Part shown: positions 48,004-58,390 of the stretch, in pieces
Layout of the letters: every line of letters begins with the position of its first letter
How positions within the stretch are numbered: the stretch's first letter is position 1
Program-made: the position numbers and the translations under genes
The notes under the pieces: generated by a model
What the model saw: the letters and a program-made list of their open reading frames with translations, nothing else
Told to the model about the DNA's origin: nothing
Database searches by the model: none
NCBI RefSeq assembly: GCF_016808335.1
Contig: NC_053137.1
Span: 47,235,781-47,299,780 of the forward strand
From: Panicum virgatum
Lineage: Eukaryota > Streptophyta > Magnoliopsida > Poales > Poaceae
DNA: 64,000 bases
Reading direction: 5' to 3'

Positions 48004-48961
48004 GTACAGTTAGGAGGATCCGATATACAATAGAGATATTAGGATAGCAATCTACAGCTCTGGGGCTAACATGAAACCATCTGGCAGAGTTACTTGCAGT
48101 ACTTTTAATTCAGAGAAAAAAAAATCATCTAGATCAGATGTTGGGCCCCCTCCTCCATGGGCCCCCGTTGGTCGCCTCTGCCGCATGGGCTGTGAGCCGG
48201 TCCTGCTCTTGATTTTGCTGGAGTTACCTAGTGTTTCTTATCTTAATATAGGCCTTTTCTTTTTCATCTGCATCTGGACAAATGCATTGCAAAACTTGTC
48301 TTTTAAATAGACTGTACTTGCACTGTTGCACATTGCACTAGATATTTTCTACTATCTTAATTGAATTAACGTAGGCAAGTAATGAAGTTTTCCATTTCCA
48401 GGGTGGGCGGTTGGCAGCTGTTAACCTGGAGTCTAGAGCTGGCTTGCTTGCAGCTAGGCAGGTAATATGATCTCTTGTTAGCAATTACATTTGCCCCAAT
48501 CCCCACACATCTAGTTAAGATTGCACCATTCAGGATGTCATGTTTCAATAGTCCGCTTCAATGTTTGCAGGGTTTGGCTCGCGCAGCATCAAGATATGTT
48601 GGACTTAGGAGTGTCATGACATTTATTGGACCGATGTATGCTTCTTCTAATAGTCAGTTTTGAAAATGTTACTTCTGCATTTTTGTTCTAAAAAAACATC
48701 ATTAGATTTCGAATCATTCATTCATTCTACCACCTTTCAAACATCGCCATGAGCAGTTTCTTTTAAATTATTACATTTTTGTTTATTGCTGTATGATGTT
48801 TTAGTGGCGTCATAAACCTGTAGTGCTGAATTATGCCCAGTAGTATCTAGCTTGGGGCACAAGCAGTATAAATCACAATTCCTTAATGCAGAGGAATATA
48901 ATGGCCTGTTAGTAATTAATATCATTCCTTTCCACTTAACTTTGCTCAGAATGTGGGGGAC

Positions 48962-51557
48962 TGTCACACCCTGAAATTTTTGGATTTCAGGATGTGATTA
49001 AATTAAAAATAAATCAATGTTTTTCTCATAATTTTAAAAATTTCCCAACATTTCTTATCGTTACAGGGAATTTAGTATAAAGAAAATAATTGTTTGCCTT
49101 CTGAATTAAATGAGGTTGCTTGTTCGTTATGCATTCATGCTGAATTGCATTTGTTTAATTAATTGGGTTCAGTTGAATTTAAATTCTCCAAATTTAAATT
49201 CAAATGAATGTGTTTGAATCAGATTCAAAAATGGAAAACCAACTCTTTTCCCTCTCTCCCGCTTTCAGCCCAGCCCAAACCCTCGCTCCTCCTTCCTTCT
49301 CTTTTGGGCCAATTTCCTTCTCCTTTCTCTTTTCTCTGCGCAGCCCAAAACCCCGCCCGTCAGGCGCGTCCTCCACCTCGAGCCGGACTCTGGCTCGAGC
49401 CCGTTCGCCGCCTGTGTGCGCCTCCCCGCGCCTTGCGTGGCCCGCACGCCGAGGCCCGGCCCCTGCCCCTATATAACGCGTCGCCCTACCCCCAAACCCT
49501 ACCGAAGCTGCCGCCGCATCTTGCCCTCGCCAAACCCTAGCCACGCCGCCGCCATTGGAGCTTGGATCGAGCTCTGGCTCAATGCGGACCCGCCGCTTCG
49601 CCGCCTTCCCTCGACGCCCGAGCATCCCCGGAGATCCGCCTCAGGGTGAGAACCACCACGCCCCTTTCTTTTCTCTCTATATCGCTCTACTTCGCGCGGT
49701 TTAGCTCGCTGTCGCCGCCGTTCCGCCCCTCGCCGCCGAGCTTGGCCTCCGCCGCGTCGTTGCCCCGCGTGGACCCCGCAACCACGTTCCCCGTCGTCTA
49801 CGCTTTCTCCCGGGCGAAGCCGCGCACGAAACCGTGCCCGGACGGCTGTTTTCGGCCAAGTCCGGCGAGCTTACCGCCGCCCGCCGCCGCAGCCTGTTGC
49901 TGCCGGTGTCCAGCGCCGCCCCGAACCGCCTGATCCAATCTTGGCCGCCAGATCTAAAACCAATGTTCTAGATCAGTCTAACCTGAGTCAAAAGAATCTC
50001 TTGCCGGTCAACCCCGCCGCTTTTGCAGAAAGGTCCCTCTGTTTTTCTCAAATCAACCCGCAGTCCTAACTAGTTCAAAAGTATTCACAAATCAGCCTTG
50101 TTTCTTCTGTTTTAAACCCTGTGCTTTTACAAATTAGAACCCGCCATCCAGGACCCTTTCTTTTGCAAGCTAGCCCTTGAAGTTTAGGTTTAATTTCATT
50201 TTAGTCCCTGGTTTCTTCAGATCTAGCCCCTGGAAGCTTTGTTTCTTCACAAATAAGCCCCTGAAACCCTGTTTTAGCCATAACTTCTTCGTTTTAGCTC
50301 CGTTTTCAACGATTCTTGCGCTCACGTGATCCTTACAACGTGTGTAGTAGCCTTATCACTTTGTGATCCTCTGTGAGTACACTTTATTGTGTCTTACAAA
50401 TCTTTTCTGTTAGTCCTTAACCCTTTAGTTAATCGCGACTAGATCCCTGAAGCACCGTTTAGTCTATAGAATCACCGTTTTAGTTCTGTTTTCTGTGTTT
50501 CTTGCGCTTTCGTAACTGTAGCAGCGACCCCTATCCTTTAGTGCGTTCTTCTAAAGCTTTTATCTTGTTTGGTGTATTGTTCTTAGATGTGCTTGTTGTT
50601 TGCTTTGTATGTTTGCTCGATGATTGCTCCGAGTAGAAGGATCGCCGTTCGAAGATTGAAGATAAAATTTTCCAAGTGAGCGAAAGCTGAAGAGCAGTAA
50701 GAGTAGCTTTTCGTTGGAGAAAGGCAAGTGACCCTAACCATACTTCTATCTATGCTTTATTTACAAGATGATATGATTTAATTAGAACATGGAGAACCAC
50801 CCAAGAAAACCGTACAGTCACAATACTATATGGCTCTGGTCTTGGTTAAGTAATTAGATGATCTATATGTCGTGCCTGGGGCGTTTGATTGGTGGATTTT
50901 TGGGTTATCGAGCTTTGAGGAGCGGGTGAAGGAAGCTTCGTCTTCTGAGGTACCGCAAAAAGCAAGGGACCAGTGCGTACATATAGTGATTCTTTGTAAA
51001 GGACTCGTAGCGTCCCTATGCAATCACACATCGGAAGTGTGGTATTGTGCCTGATCAGCACATATGCGTGGTTGGGTTCAAAGTTCTTCCGAACTTTTAC
51101 GCGAATTGTGGTGAAAGTGTACAACCTCTGCAGAGTGTAAAACTGATATATCAGCCGTGTTCACGGTCAAGAGCGGCTTGGACCCTCACATGATTAATAA
51201 ACTTAAAGATGGATTTAAATCATTTTCTGGTTATTTCTTGTGGCCTTGCTGAGCACCAACCATAAGTGTACTCACCCTTGCTTACTGCTGCTCAGAAGGA
51301 GAAAGTTGTGGTGAAGTCTTTTGAAGATGTTGCTGAGTTCTAGGCGTACGCAACCCCCAGTCGATTGCCTATGAAGTTTGTAGTATACGTTTCCAGGATA
51401 AGCTGTATAACTCTGATAGTCTTTTATTTGTTGTTTTTTCTCTTTTACGTGATACTGTTACTGATTATTCACTTATAATATCTTTATATGTATGAAACTT
51501 GATCCTGGCATACATATAGTTATGCATTCGGTTTTCTTTTAAGAACCGGGTGTGATA
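48962..51557 (+). mobile_element. Solo LTR (long, Ty3-type likely) inside exon 10 of the YaaW-like gene
   Basis: It begins TGTCACACCCTG and ends GGGTGTGATA, an inverted pair with the final CA changed to TA. A perfect 5-bp TSD GGGAC (48957-48961 and 51558-51562) flanks it, and joining across it restores the host reading frame exactly. It is 2,596 bp, has no coding capacity and no internal LTR pair, so it is a solo LTR. A TATATAA at 49470-49476 (+) sits at the end of a GC-rich stretch. The TGTCACACCC start and great length recall Tekay/Del-type grass LTRs; that assignment is from memory. Confidence 0.9.
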
Positions 51558-51758
51558 GGGACTCTCTTGGCTGATATTGTGATTCAAATGCTGGGGACGG
51601 ATTATGCTAGGATAGTGCAGGCAATCTATGCATTTGCTCAGGTGAAGTTCATGAAATTTCATCTCTCTTATCACGTGGTATTATTTTGTCTAGTTTCACT
51701 GATTCATTTTTGTTTGTCTGAACAGATTCGTCTGACTCGGACAAGTTACATAGAAACT

Positions 51759-52892
51759 TGTTGACGCAAAAATCAACATACTGGAATCCGAGGGTAAGTG
51801 TTTGCCGAGTCACGAAAAGTCAACCAAGCGTGCCAGTCAATTTGACCTAAAATTGACAAGGGAGAAAATAAAGTCAAATTCGAGAGCATATCGGCTGGGA
51901 TTCCGAATACCTCTCAGATGAGCACATCGGCAAGCTTTGCCGATACTATAAATGACAAAAAGATATTAAATGCAATCGCGTAGTAAACAAGCGTATCGGC
52001 AGGATCAACCGATACACTAAACGACAGAACCGGCTTTGAACAGCCGATCGTGTGTGTATGACAAGATCTAAGCTATGAATGTGTAACTTAGATGATGTAA
52101 AGCTAAAAACAGATATAAACTGGCTCTTGAGATAACAAAAGTGTTACTCCAAAACCTAAAGCCGATCTAATATGTTTTTAGATATAATAATGGCCAAAAG
52201 CATAGGAAAACCTACAAATCTAGCCGATATCGATAATTGTTGAATAAATCTAGACGAGACGACAGCGATGCGCTCGGAAGTCAAAGTCTAGATAAACTCG
52301 ATAACTTTTGAATAGATTTGAACGAAGACACAGTGATGCGCCCGGTAGCTAAAACTCAAATATACTCGGTAAAATGAAAATTCACCAGCAAATCAAGTCG
52401 CTCGAATGTGAGGCGTCCTTGATCAACTTGAAAGAACTCGTCGAAAAAAGAAGAGAAAAGGCGAAGTCGCCAAAAAAGTACAAAGAAATTGTAAAGTTTG
52501 TTGTATTGGATCTGTATCAAATTTTTCGGGTCCCTTACAACTGATATATATAGCCTAACGCTATGAAGTCCTAGCTGATTACGGCAAACATTACTTGACT
52601 AAAAAGAAAAGACTTTCTAAAAGATAAACTACTTAAAATATTACAACCGAATCATCAAGATTTTCGTAGAGTCCGGATCCTCTTCTCCTTTCTTGACTTC
52701 ATCGGCAACTCTCCATCGGCCGAGTACCAGAGCGGACTAATTAGCATCTTCGCAGAATATTCTCCTGGTCCATCGGACGGACTCCCATCGGCCGATTCCA
52801 ACTCTGTGCATCTTTTGGTTTCTTTTTGAATCGGCCACTTTTCTTTCACCGAAATTACCTTACTTGACACGTGTCCAAAAACAGTGTCAACA
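51759..52892 (-). repeat. 3' LTR of the Tat-type element
   Basis: On + it starts TGTTGACGC and ends GTGTCAACA, giving TG...CA ends and inverted termini. Directly outside (52893-52909) is CATGCCCCCAGTTTTGG, which on the - strand reads as a purine-rich tract with GGGGG next to the LTR, the polypurine primer of a - strand element. TATATATA (about 52542-52549) serves as the - strand TATA box. 1,134 bp. Confidence 0.88.
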
Positions 52893-53195
52893 CATGCCCC
52901 CAGTTTTGGAATAATTTATTTTTTTTCCAAAACTACTTCAACCAGCATTTAAAGCCATTCCTCGTACCCCGTGCATACGGCTTACCCCATATGATCGGGT
53001 AAAACTCTTCTTTACCTCTGGCCTTTCACCTTCCGTCCGCACAAACCCAATGCGCCCATTCACCTTTTGTCTTTTCACTTACCCAAACTGGGCCATAAAT
53101 ATCACCTTCCGTCCTTGTATCGGCAACAAGGCTCCATTAGCTACAGAGCCTCCTTTTTTCTTTCTCCAGCAAAAACCCTAGGTCTTCCTGTAGCA

Positions 53196-53991
53196 ATGGC
53201 GGGCTCCAAGCGCCCCGATGTGGGTCCTTCCAATGCCCCGCCGGCAATCCGTTTCCGCGTGGAGTAAGCTCCTCTTTCTTCCGTCTTCGGATTGCCATGC
53301 TTTTGTTCAACTTTGATCTCTAATTTTTTCTGCCTCTTTTCTGTAAAGTGACAATGCTTCTTTTGGTTCCTCCAACTCGGAGGGACCCCCTTTCCATGGC
53401 GTTCCTGAGAGCACCAAGGAGTACATTCGCCAGCTCCTTCGCGAGAAGGATGAAGCTCGGCAGAATTACTCCCAGGAGACCATCTGGTCTCAGTTCCTTG
53501 CCGCCAAACTGGAGGCGACGCAATCCGATCGGGCAATCCTCCAGGCCCAGCTCACCGCCGCCGACTCCAGGGTTGCTTGTAAGTCGCCCCTTCCGAAGCA
53601 TTGCTCTCTCCTATTTTTCTGACTCTTTTTTTGACATTTTGCTTCAGTCCTGGAGTCACAGGTTCAAACCCTCCAAGCCGCAGCAGCCACCGCCACCGAG
53701 TCGGTGAACACACGCGGCGACACCATCGTCGCCCGTCTGCAGGACATCCCCAACCGCATCCGGGAGGTCGCCGGACATGGGGTTCGCCATGGCGCCGCCA
53801 TAGCCGTCGCCACAACCCAGTTCGAGACCGGTCACGATCTCCTGCAGGTCGAACCGTTCCACTTCCCGCTGGGCAGCGAAAACTGGTGGGCCTTCGAGGA
53901 GCTCACCGACGACATGGAGATGGCTGCCGCCGCCATCTCCGAAAATGTTAGCATAGAGGCGGTCATCGGCAATGTCTTTGCCGATGATTAG
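53196..53991 (+). CDS. Three-exon antisense gene within the Tat-type retrotransposon
   Basis: Exons 53196-53263, 53349-53578 and 53648-53991, joined at GT-AG sites (GTAAGC, GTAAGT donors; AAAG and TTCAG acceptors) with an unbroken frame of 213 residues. It runs against gag-pol and sits between integrase and 3' LTR, where plant Tat elements carry extra antisense frames. The start MAGSKRPDVGPSN is followed by EGPPFHGVPESTKEYIRQLL and a long helical, coiled-coil-like stretch (about residues 45-125: REKDEARQNY, AAKLEATQSDRAILQAQ, VAFLESQVQTLQAA). The C-terminal part is acidic (WWAFEELTDDMEM, AVIGNVFADD). Function unknown. Its frame is intact while the neighbouring integrase is broken. A TATA-like ATAAATA lies near 53094. 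Confidence 0.72.
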
Positions 53992-54248
53992 ATTTCTAGG
54001 AGTAGCATCTCCCTAGAAACAATCTTTTGCTGAATTGGCCAGATCCTTAGATCGGCCCTTTTGTAAACAGTATTATTAATGAAGTATTTCCCTTTTCTTG
54101 CCAATTCTAATTGCAATTTCCCAATTGACGTCGCAAAAAACCAACTCTGACCTGAATTTGAACAATCTGGATTGTGTAGATTTTTTGCACTAAGGGTGAC
54201 ACATATCGTGTCGGCCATAACAATTCAGCCGATAACTCAATTAATCGG

Positions 54249-55081
54249 CTATCCATCCACCCAAATGTTAGGGTAATACTTCTTCAAATATTTTCTGTTA
54301 AGAGCTCTAGAATACTGTTCCCTTCGAGTGTTTCTAAAACATAAGCATTGCCAGGAACACATCTGTTTACTCTGAATGGTCCTTCCCACGTTGGTGACCA
54401 TTTGCCGAATTTTGAACTCTTTGTTCCTATCGGCAGTATCAACTTCCAAACCAATTCCCCTTGTTGAAAGGTTTTGGCTTTTACTTTTTTATCATACCAT
54501 CGGCTAACTCTGGCTTTATTTGCCTAAACATTTTTGAGAGCTTTCAGCCGATGGCCAGCCAAATCCTCTAATTCATCTTTCATCAGAGCAGAGTATTCAT
54601 CGACCGTCAATTGATTCTGAAACGTGACACGCCGTGAATCAAGTTTCAACTCCCATGGGAGAACAGCTTCATGTCCGTATACCAAATGATATGGAGACAC
54701 CTTTGTAGCACCATGACAAGCCATTCTGTATGCCCATAAAGCTTCATGAAGTACAATATGCCACTTTCTAGTATATTCATCAATCTTTCTCTTGATCAAT
54801 TTGATGACTCCTTTGTTAGATGCTTCCGCCTGACCGTTAGCTTGGGCATAATATGGAGAAGAATTCAGCAATTTAATCCCCATTCCAGTAGCAAATTCCT
54901 CAAATTCATCTGACGTAAACATAGTACCCTGATCGGTCGTAATGGTCTGTGGAATACCAAACTGATAGATAATATGTTCTTTAACGAATTCAATCATCTC
55001 TTTTGATGTAACATTTTTCAGAGGAATTGCTTCAACCCATTTGGTGAAATAATCAGTAGCCACCAAGATAAATTTATGATT
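54249..55081 (-). pseudogene. Decayed integrase of the Tat-type element
   Basis: The - strand reads HKFILVATDYFTKWVEA, TTDQGTMFTSDEFEEF, SSPYYAQANGQAEASNK and a C-terminal domain with VKAKTFQQGELVWK and KFGKWSPTWEGPFRV. These show the D,D,E integrase core and the GKWSPTWEGP tail motif typical of Tat elements. Breaks seen: an in-frame TAA eight codons above ILVATD, a TAG after LKNV, and a frameshift before the end (RALNRKYLKKYYP is in another frame). The integrase is therefore not functional. Confidence 0.88.
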
Positions 55082-55106
55082 TTACTGGATGGAGGATATA
55101 TCTAGC

Positions 55107-56527
55107 TGTTGACGCTCCTTAGCGCCCCCGATTTATATACCGCAAGCGCACGGTTTCGTGTAGCTTTTCCCTCAGAGTATTCCCCCAAGGTTTATCAATC
55201 CACGGAACTAAAGAGACAAGAAACAATCTACTAGCATAGAGATTCCTTTATGTGAGATGGTGAAAACGAATCTAATCTACTAAAAACACGACAAACACCG
55301 AAGGTAGCAAGAGAAAGTTAGAGATAATCAATCTAGATCACCTAGATCATGCATATGTTGTAGTTCCAGCTAGATAAAGTGAAGTAAGATAGATGTGAAT
55401 CTCAATGAAAAGCCTCTTTAACCCCAAAATCTCCAATCCGATCCCTCGATACCCAACCTACTCTGTGGAGACGGCCTGTCACGACGCCCCCCTTTTCAAC
55501 GGGATACCCTGAAGCAAGTCGAACTCACTTTGGTAGTTCCGCCATGAACCTCTAGCCACCATGACTACAAGATCATGCTAAGTGATCTATCTCGATAATA
55601 GATCTAAGATGAGGCGAACCCAAAGAAAAGAACGAAATAGAAAGAGGAGAACATGGTCGCTAAACATTCGGAAACACAAATAACTTCACCATGAATGATA
55701 GTACATCACAAGATCACAACCGGGGCCCTACCTTGATCTTGATGATCCTAGCTCCAGAACTCCGACGTGGTTTTTCTTGCAAGGTTCCCACGTCGGCTAG
55801 GGCAAACCCTAGACAACTAGCACGACCCTCGGCTCTCCGAGAGGTGTCCCTCTATCTTCTCTGCTCCTTAGCGTCGTCTCCCGAATTGCTCTCCCCGTGA
55901 ACCGTGGGAAGGGGCCTTTAAATAGCCTCAGGGAACCCTCGGTCAAAGGGGAGGTCGAACCGACCTAAAAACAGGCTGGGCCGGCTGGCCTAATGAGCCT
56001 AGGCCGGCCGGCCTGGGTCTTTCCTTCGCCGGCTGGTGCTCAACTTTCTCCCCAAGTCTCCTGGAATCTTCTAGAGTTTATGTCTTTCACGATTGCACCC
56101 CTTTAGACGTCGTTATCTTCGAGATTTCTTCGAGAAGAAGGATAGGATGGAAAATCCTTCCTTAAATATCTCTTTGCTTTGCTTAGCCCCGAAGCATCTC
56201 AATCTTATCTTGTGGGCTTTGTCTTTTGGGCTTCATTGGAGGGTGGATGTGCATGAATGTGCCTCTAATCATCATGGCCTTCGATCCTTTGTTCGGGCTT
56301 TGGCCTTTGTCATTCTTCGTGTCATCGCGTGATCGTGGGCCTCGCCATTTCATGCTCCAAAATTGGTCAAAAACCTGCAAAAACGAAGTACCTCCAAAAT
56401 ATATGTGCAAACATGAAAACGACCAATAATTGGGCCGAGGTTAGGATGGTTAGTGATTTTGATATTAAATTCATGCCATTATCAAAGTTAAACAGGGGAT
56501 AAAATGGATACTTAAGGAGCGCCAACA
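55107..56527 (-). repeat. 3' LTR of the Athila-type element
   Basis: Starts TGTTGACGCTCCTTAGCGCC and ends TAAGGAGCGCCAACA on +, a long inverted terminal match. Next to it (56528-56546) TTCCCCCCATGC reads on - as GCATGGGGGGAA, the polypurine tract. A TTTAAATA (about 55917-55924) gives a - strand TATTTAAA box, with a GGCCGGCC-containing module just above it (55978-56017). 1,421 bp. Confidence 0.88.
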
Positions 56528-58390
56528 TTCCCCCCATGCTTAAACCTTGCTCGTCCTCGAGTAAGTCTTTGATAAAAATCAGCGCTGCCTTTCAGTGTCC
56601 AATCCCTGCACTTGATTATACACGAGAAAACACAATGCTCCCAAAAAAATATTTTGCAGCTAATAGTTTAAGTTGTAACCAGCTTTTTCAATGTGGAAGG
56701 TAGATACAAGTTAAATGCTTCCCCACAATTATTAAGCACATGCTCTCAAAATTAAACAAGTCTCAGAATTAAGAAAGTAAGTTCCATAAGTAATGCTAAA
56801 CCAAGATCAATAATTCAAACCTCATTGCAATTTGCTCATGGAAACTCTCAGCTCATCTTGTCTCTCAAACTTGCTGGAACTCTCTCCTTTCTTTCTCTCA
56901 TATGTATGTGTGAGGCTTTTTCTGGAGCTCTGGAAAGGTTAGTCCTAACAAAAGATATTATAATCAAGATATTATCAAAACAAGAAATACTTCTTATGGA
57001 TTTACCGAGACTCGTCAAAAAGACCATTGGAAAATAATTTCTTTGTGGAGAGGGAGAGAATGGAACACACACTTTAGATGGTGGACATGTGCAAATGGCA
57101 ACGGTTGATCCCAAGGCACGACTGAAGTCCTTGTTATCGGATTGCACATGGTTGGAATAATTGAGTATAGAATAATCTTCAAAGTACCTGGAGTTTAATG
57201 AAGCAAACGGGACCGAGGAGCTTTTCATCATTATTTATTTTTTTTCTTTTCTCTCTTCCTCTTTTTTTTTATTTCTTTCTTTTTGCTCCTCAGAACCACT
57301 GGTAACACAATGCACTTACTCCACCTCCCCCTATGCTTGAACGTTTGCTTGTCCTCAAGCAATGAAGTGATGATAACTTGATGGAGTGAGTGCACAAAAC
57401 TTCTATCAATTCTCTGGACATAACTTTGGAATTCAAGGGAGCATCTCCTCATGAAAGATTGAAGCCAACAAAGGAGGAAAAGGGGCAAGCCGGCCGGCCT
57501 AGGGGTGTTGAGCCGGCCGGCCTACTGCCTGTAGGCCTCCACTTCTTCGGATTTTTCTTCTGCGAACTCTTTGATGCTTCCCAAGTTTATGTTTTACTGA
57601 ATTTTGCTCTTGATTCCACTGTTTTGCCGTCGAAATAAATATATATACTCAATATATAGGTTGTGGTCAAGGAGGTGTTTCACAAAAAGATGTTTTTGGT
57701 TAAGGGTGGATATCCAGCGAGGTTTGCGATGTTCCCGGTATAGAAACTCACAATGCATGGATAGAATGGCTAGCAAAATATAGGTACGCAAAAATACGGA
57801 ATGGTCAGCTTCTTAGTCTCGTACCAAAGAAGATAAATCCTGAATTAATTCACTTGAAAATAATTCTTGCTCTATGGTTTGTTATGATATATCATTTAAG
57901 CTTGTAGAAGGGTAGAGCAAATGCAAAAGGTATCATTGACAAGGTTAGCTCAAAATTAAATCCAAATGAAATTTTCCTTGACAAGCTTAAGTAAGAGAGC
58001 AAGAGTAAAAGATATGGGTCCTAATTTATCATAACCTCCACAATTGAATTAGCCGACATTTAATTAATTTTCAGATCATGTTAAAGAGAACATTAGTTTA
58101 ATCATGCATAGACCAAGCACAAGAAAGTAGACAAAGCGGCAACAATCATCATATTTTAACATGGCACAAACTTTCTATCATCATTACTAACCATAACATT
58201 AAAGCGTGGGTGATGCATTTATTTATCATGGTGATGAAGACAAAAGAAAACAAATTGCACACATGCTGAAATAAATAAAACAGAAAATTGCTACGCACAC
58301 ACAAGCTTGCACACATGCTGAAAATGAATGAAAAGAAATAGAAAATCCAAACCACACGTGCGAGCATTTTGTTCATGGTCATGCCGTCGA
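56528..58390 (-). other. Non-coding 3' region of the Athila-type element
   Basis: No coding sequence. It contains a second polypurine-like block (57324-57362), a T/C-rich tract (57232-57290) and a paired GGCCGGCC module (57488-57524). The word GCACACATGCTGAAA occurs twice (about 58256 and 58310). Confidence 0.6.

Larger units (their letters stand above)
44749..51758 (+). pseudogene. YaaW-like (UPF0174) predicted organelle protein gene, broken by two LTR insertions
   Basis: Eleven exons: 44749-44998, 45081-45168, 46177-46326, 46459-46590, 46827-46971, 47059-47097, 47189-47263, 48402-48461, 48571-48635, 48950-48961 plus 51563-51641 (exon 10, split), and 51726 onward. Frames join cleanly. The N-terminus is Ala/Ser/Arg-rich with few acids, like a plastid transit peptide. 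The body follows the bacterial YaaW/UPF0174 layout: DPELRLVLELATDEELMEF, then SYRDVLLGVRKKLGVQ, LSTADLEAEIFLYLVNEYS, a Gly/Ala-rich part, and GTDYARIVQAIYAFAQIRL near the end. Molecular function is unknown. A solo LTR (48962-51557) inside exon 10 brings a stop four codons into the LTR, giving 342 residues. The last exon then meets another LTR at 51759. The lost part is the C-terminal 35 residues or more. Intron 7 holds a hAT transposase fragment. Confidence 0.82.
51759..55106 (-). mobile_element. Tat-type Ty3/gypsy retrotransposon, 3' part
   Basis: Transcribed on the - strand. In its own order: decayed integrase (55081-54249), an antisense gene (53196-53991, + strand), a polypurine tract, then the 3' LTR (52892-51759). 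The rest of pol, gag and the 5' LTR are not in the window; an Athila-type element inserted at 55107 separates them. The LTR end lies directly in the last exon of the YaaW-like gene; the host TSD would be AAACT (51754-51758), with the partner copy beyond the right edge. Confidence 0.85.

Noticed and set aside
48963..51558. LTR in exon 10 acting as a spliced intron (GT at 48963, AG at 51558)
   Set aside because: The ends look like splice sites, but the 2,596-bp length shifts the frame and gives an early stop; skipping from the exon 9 donor to AG at 51558 or 51543 also fails.
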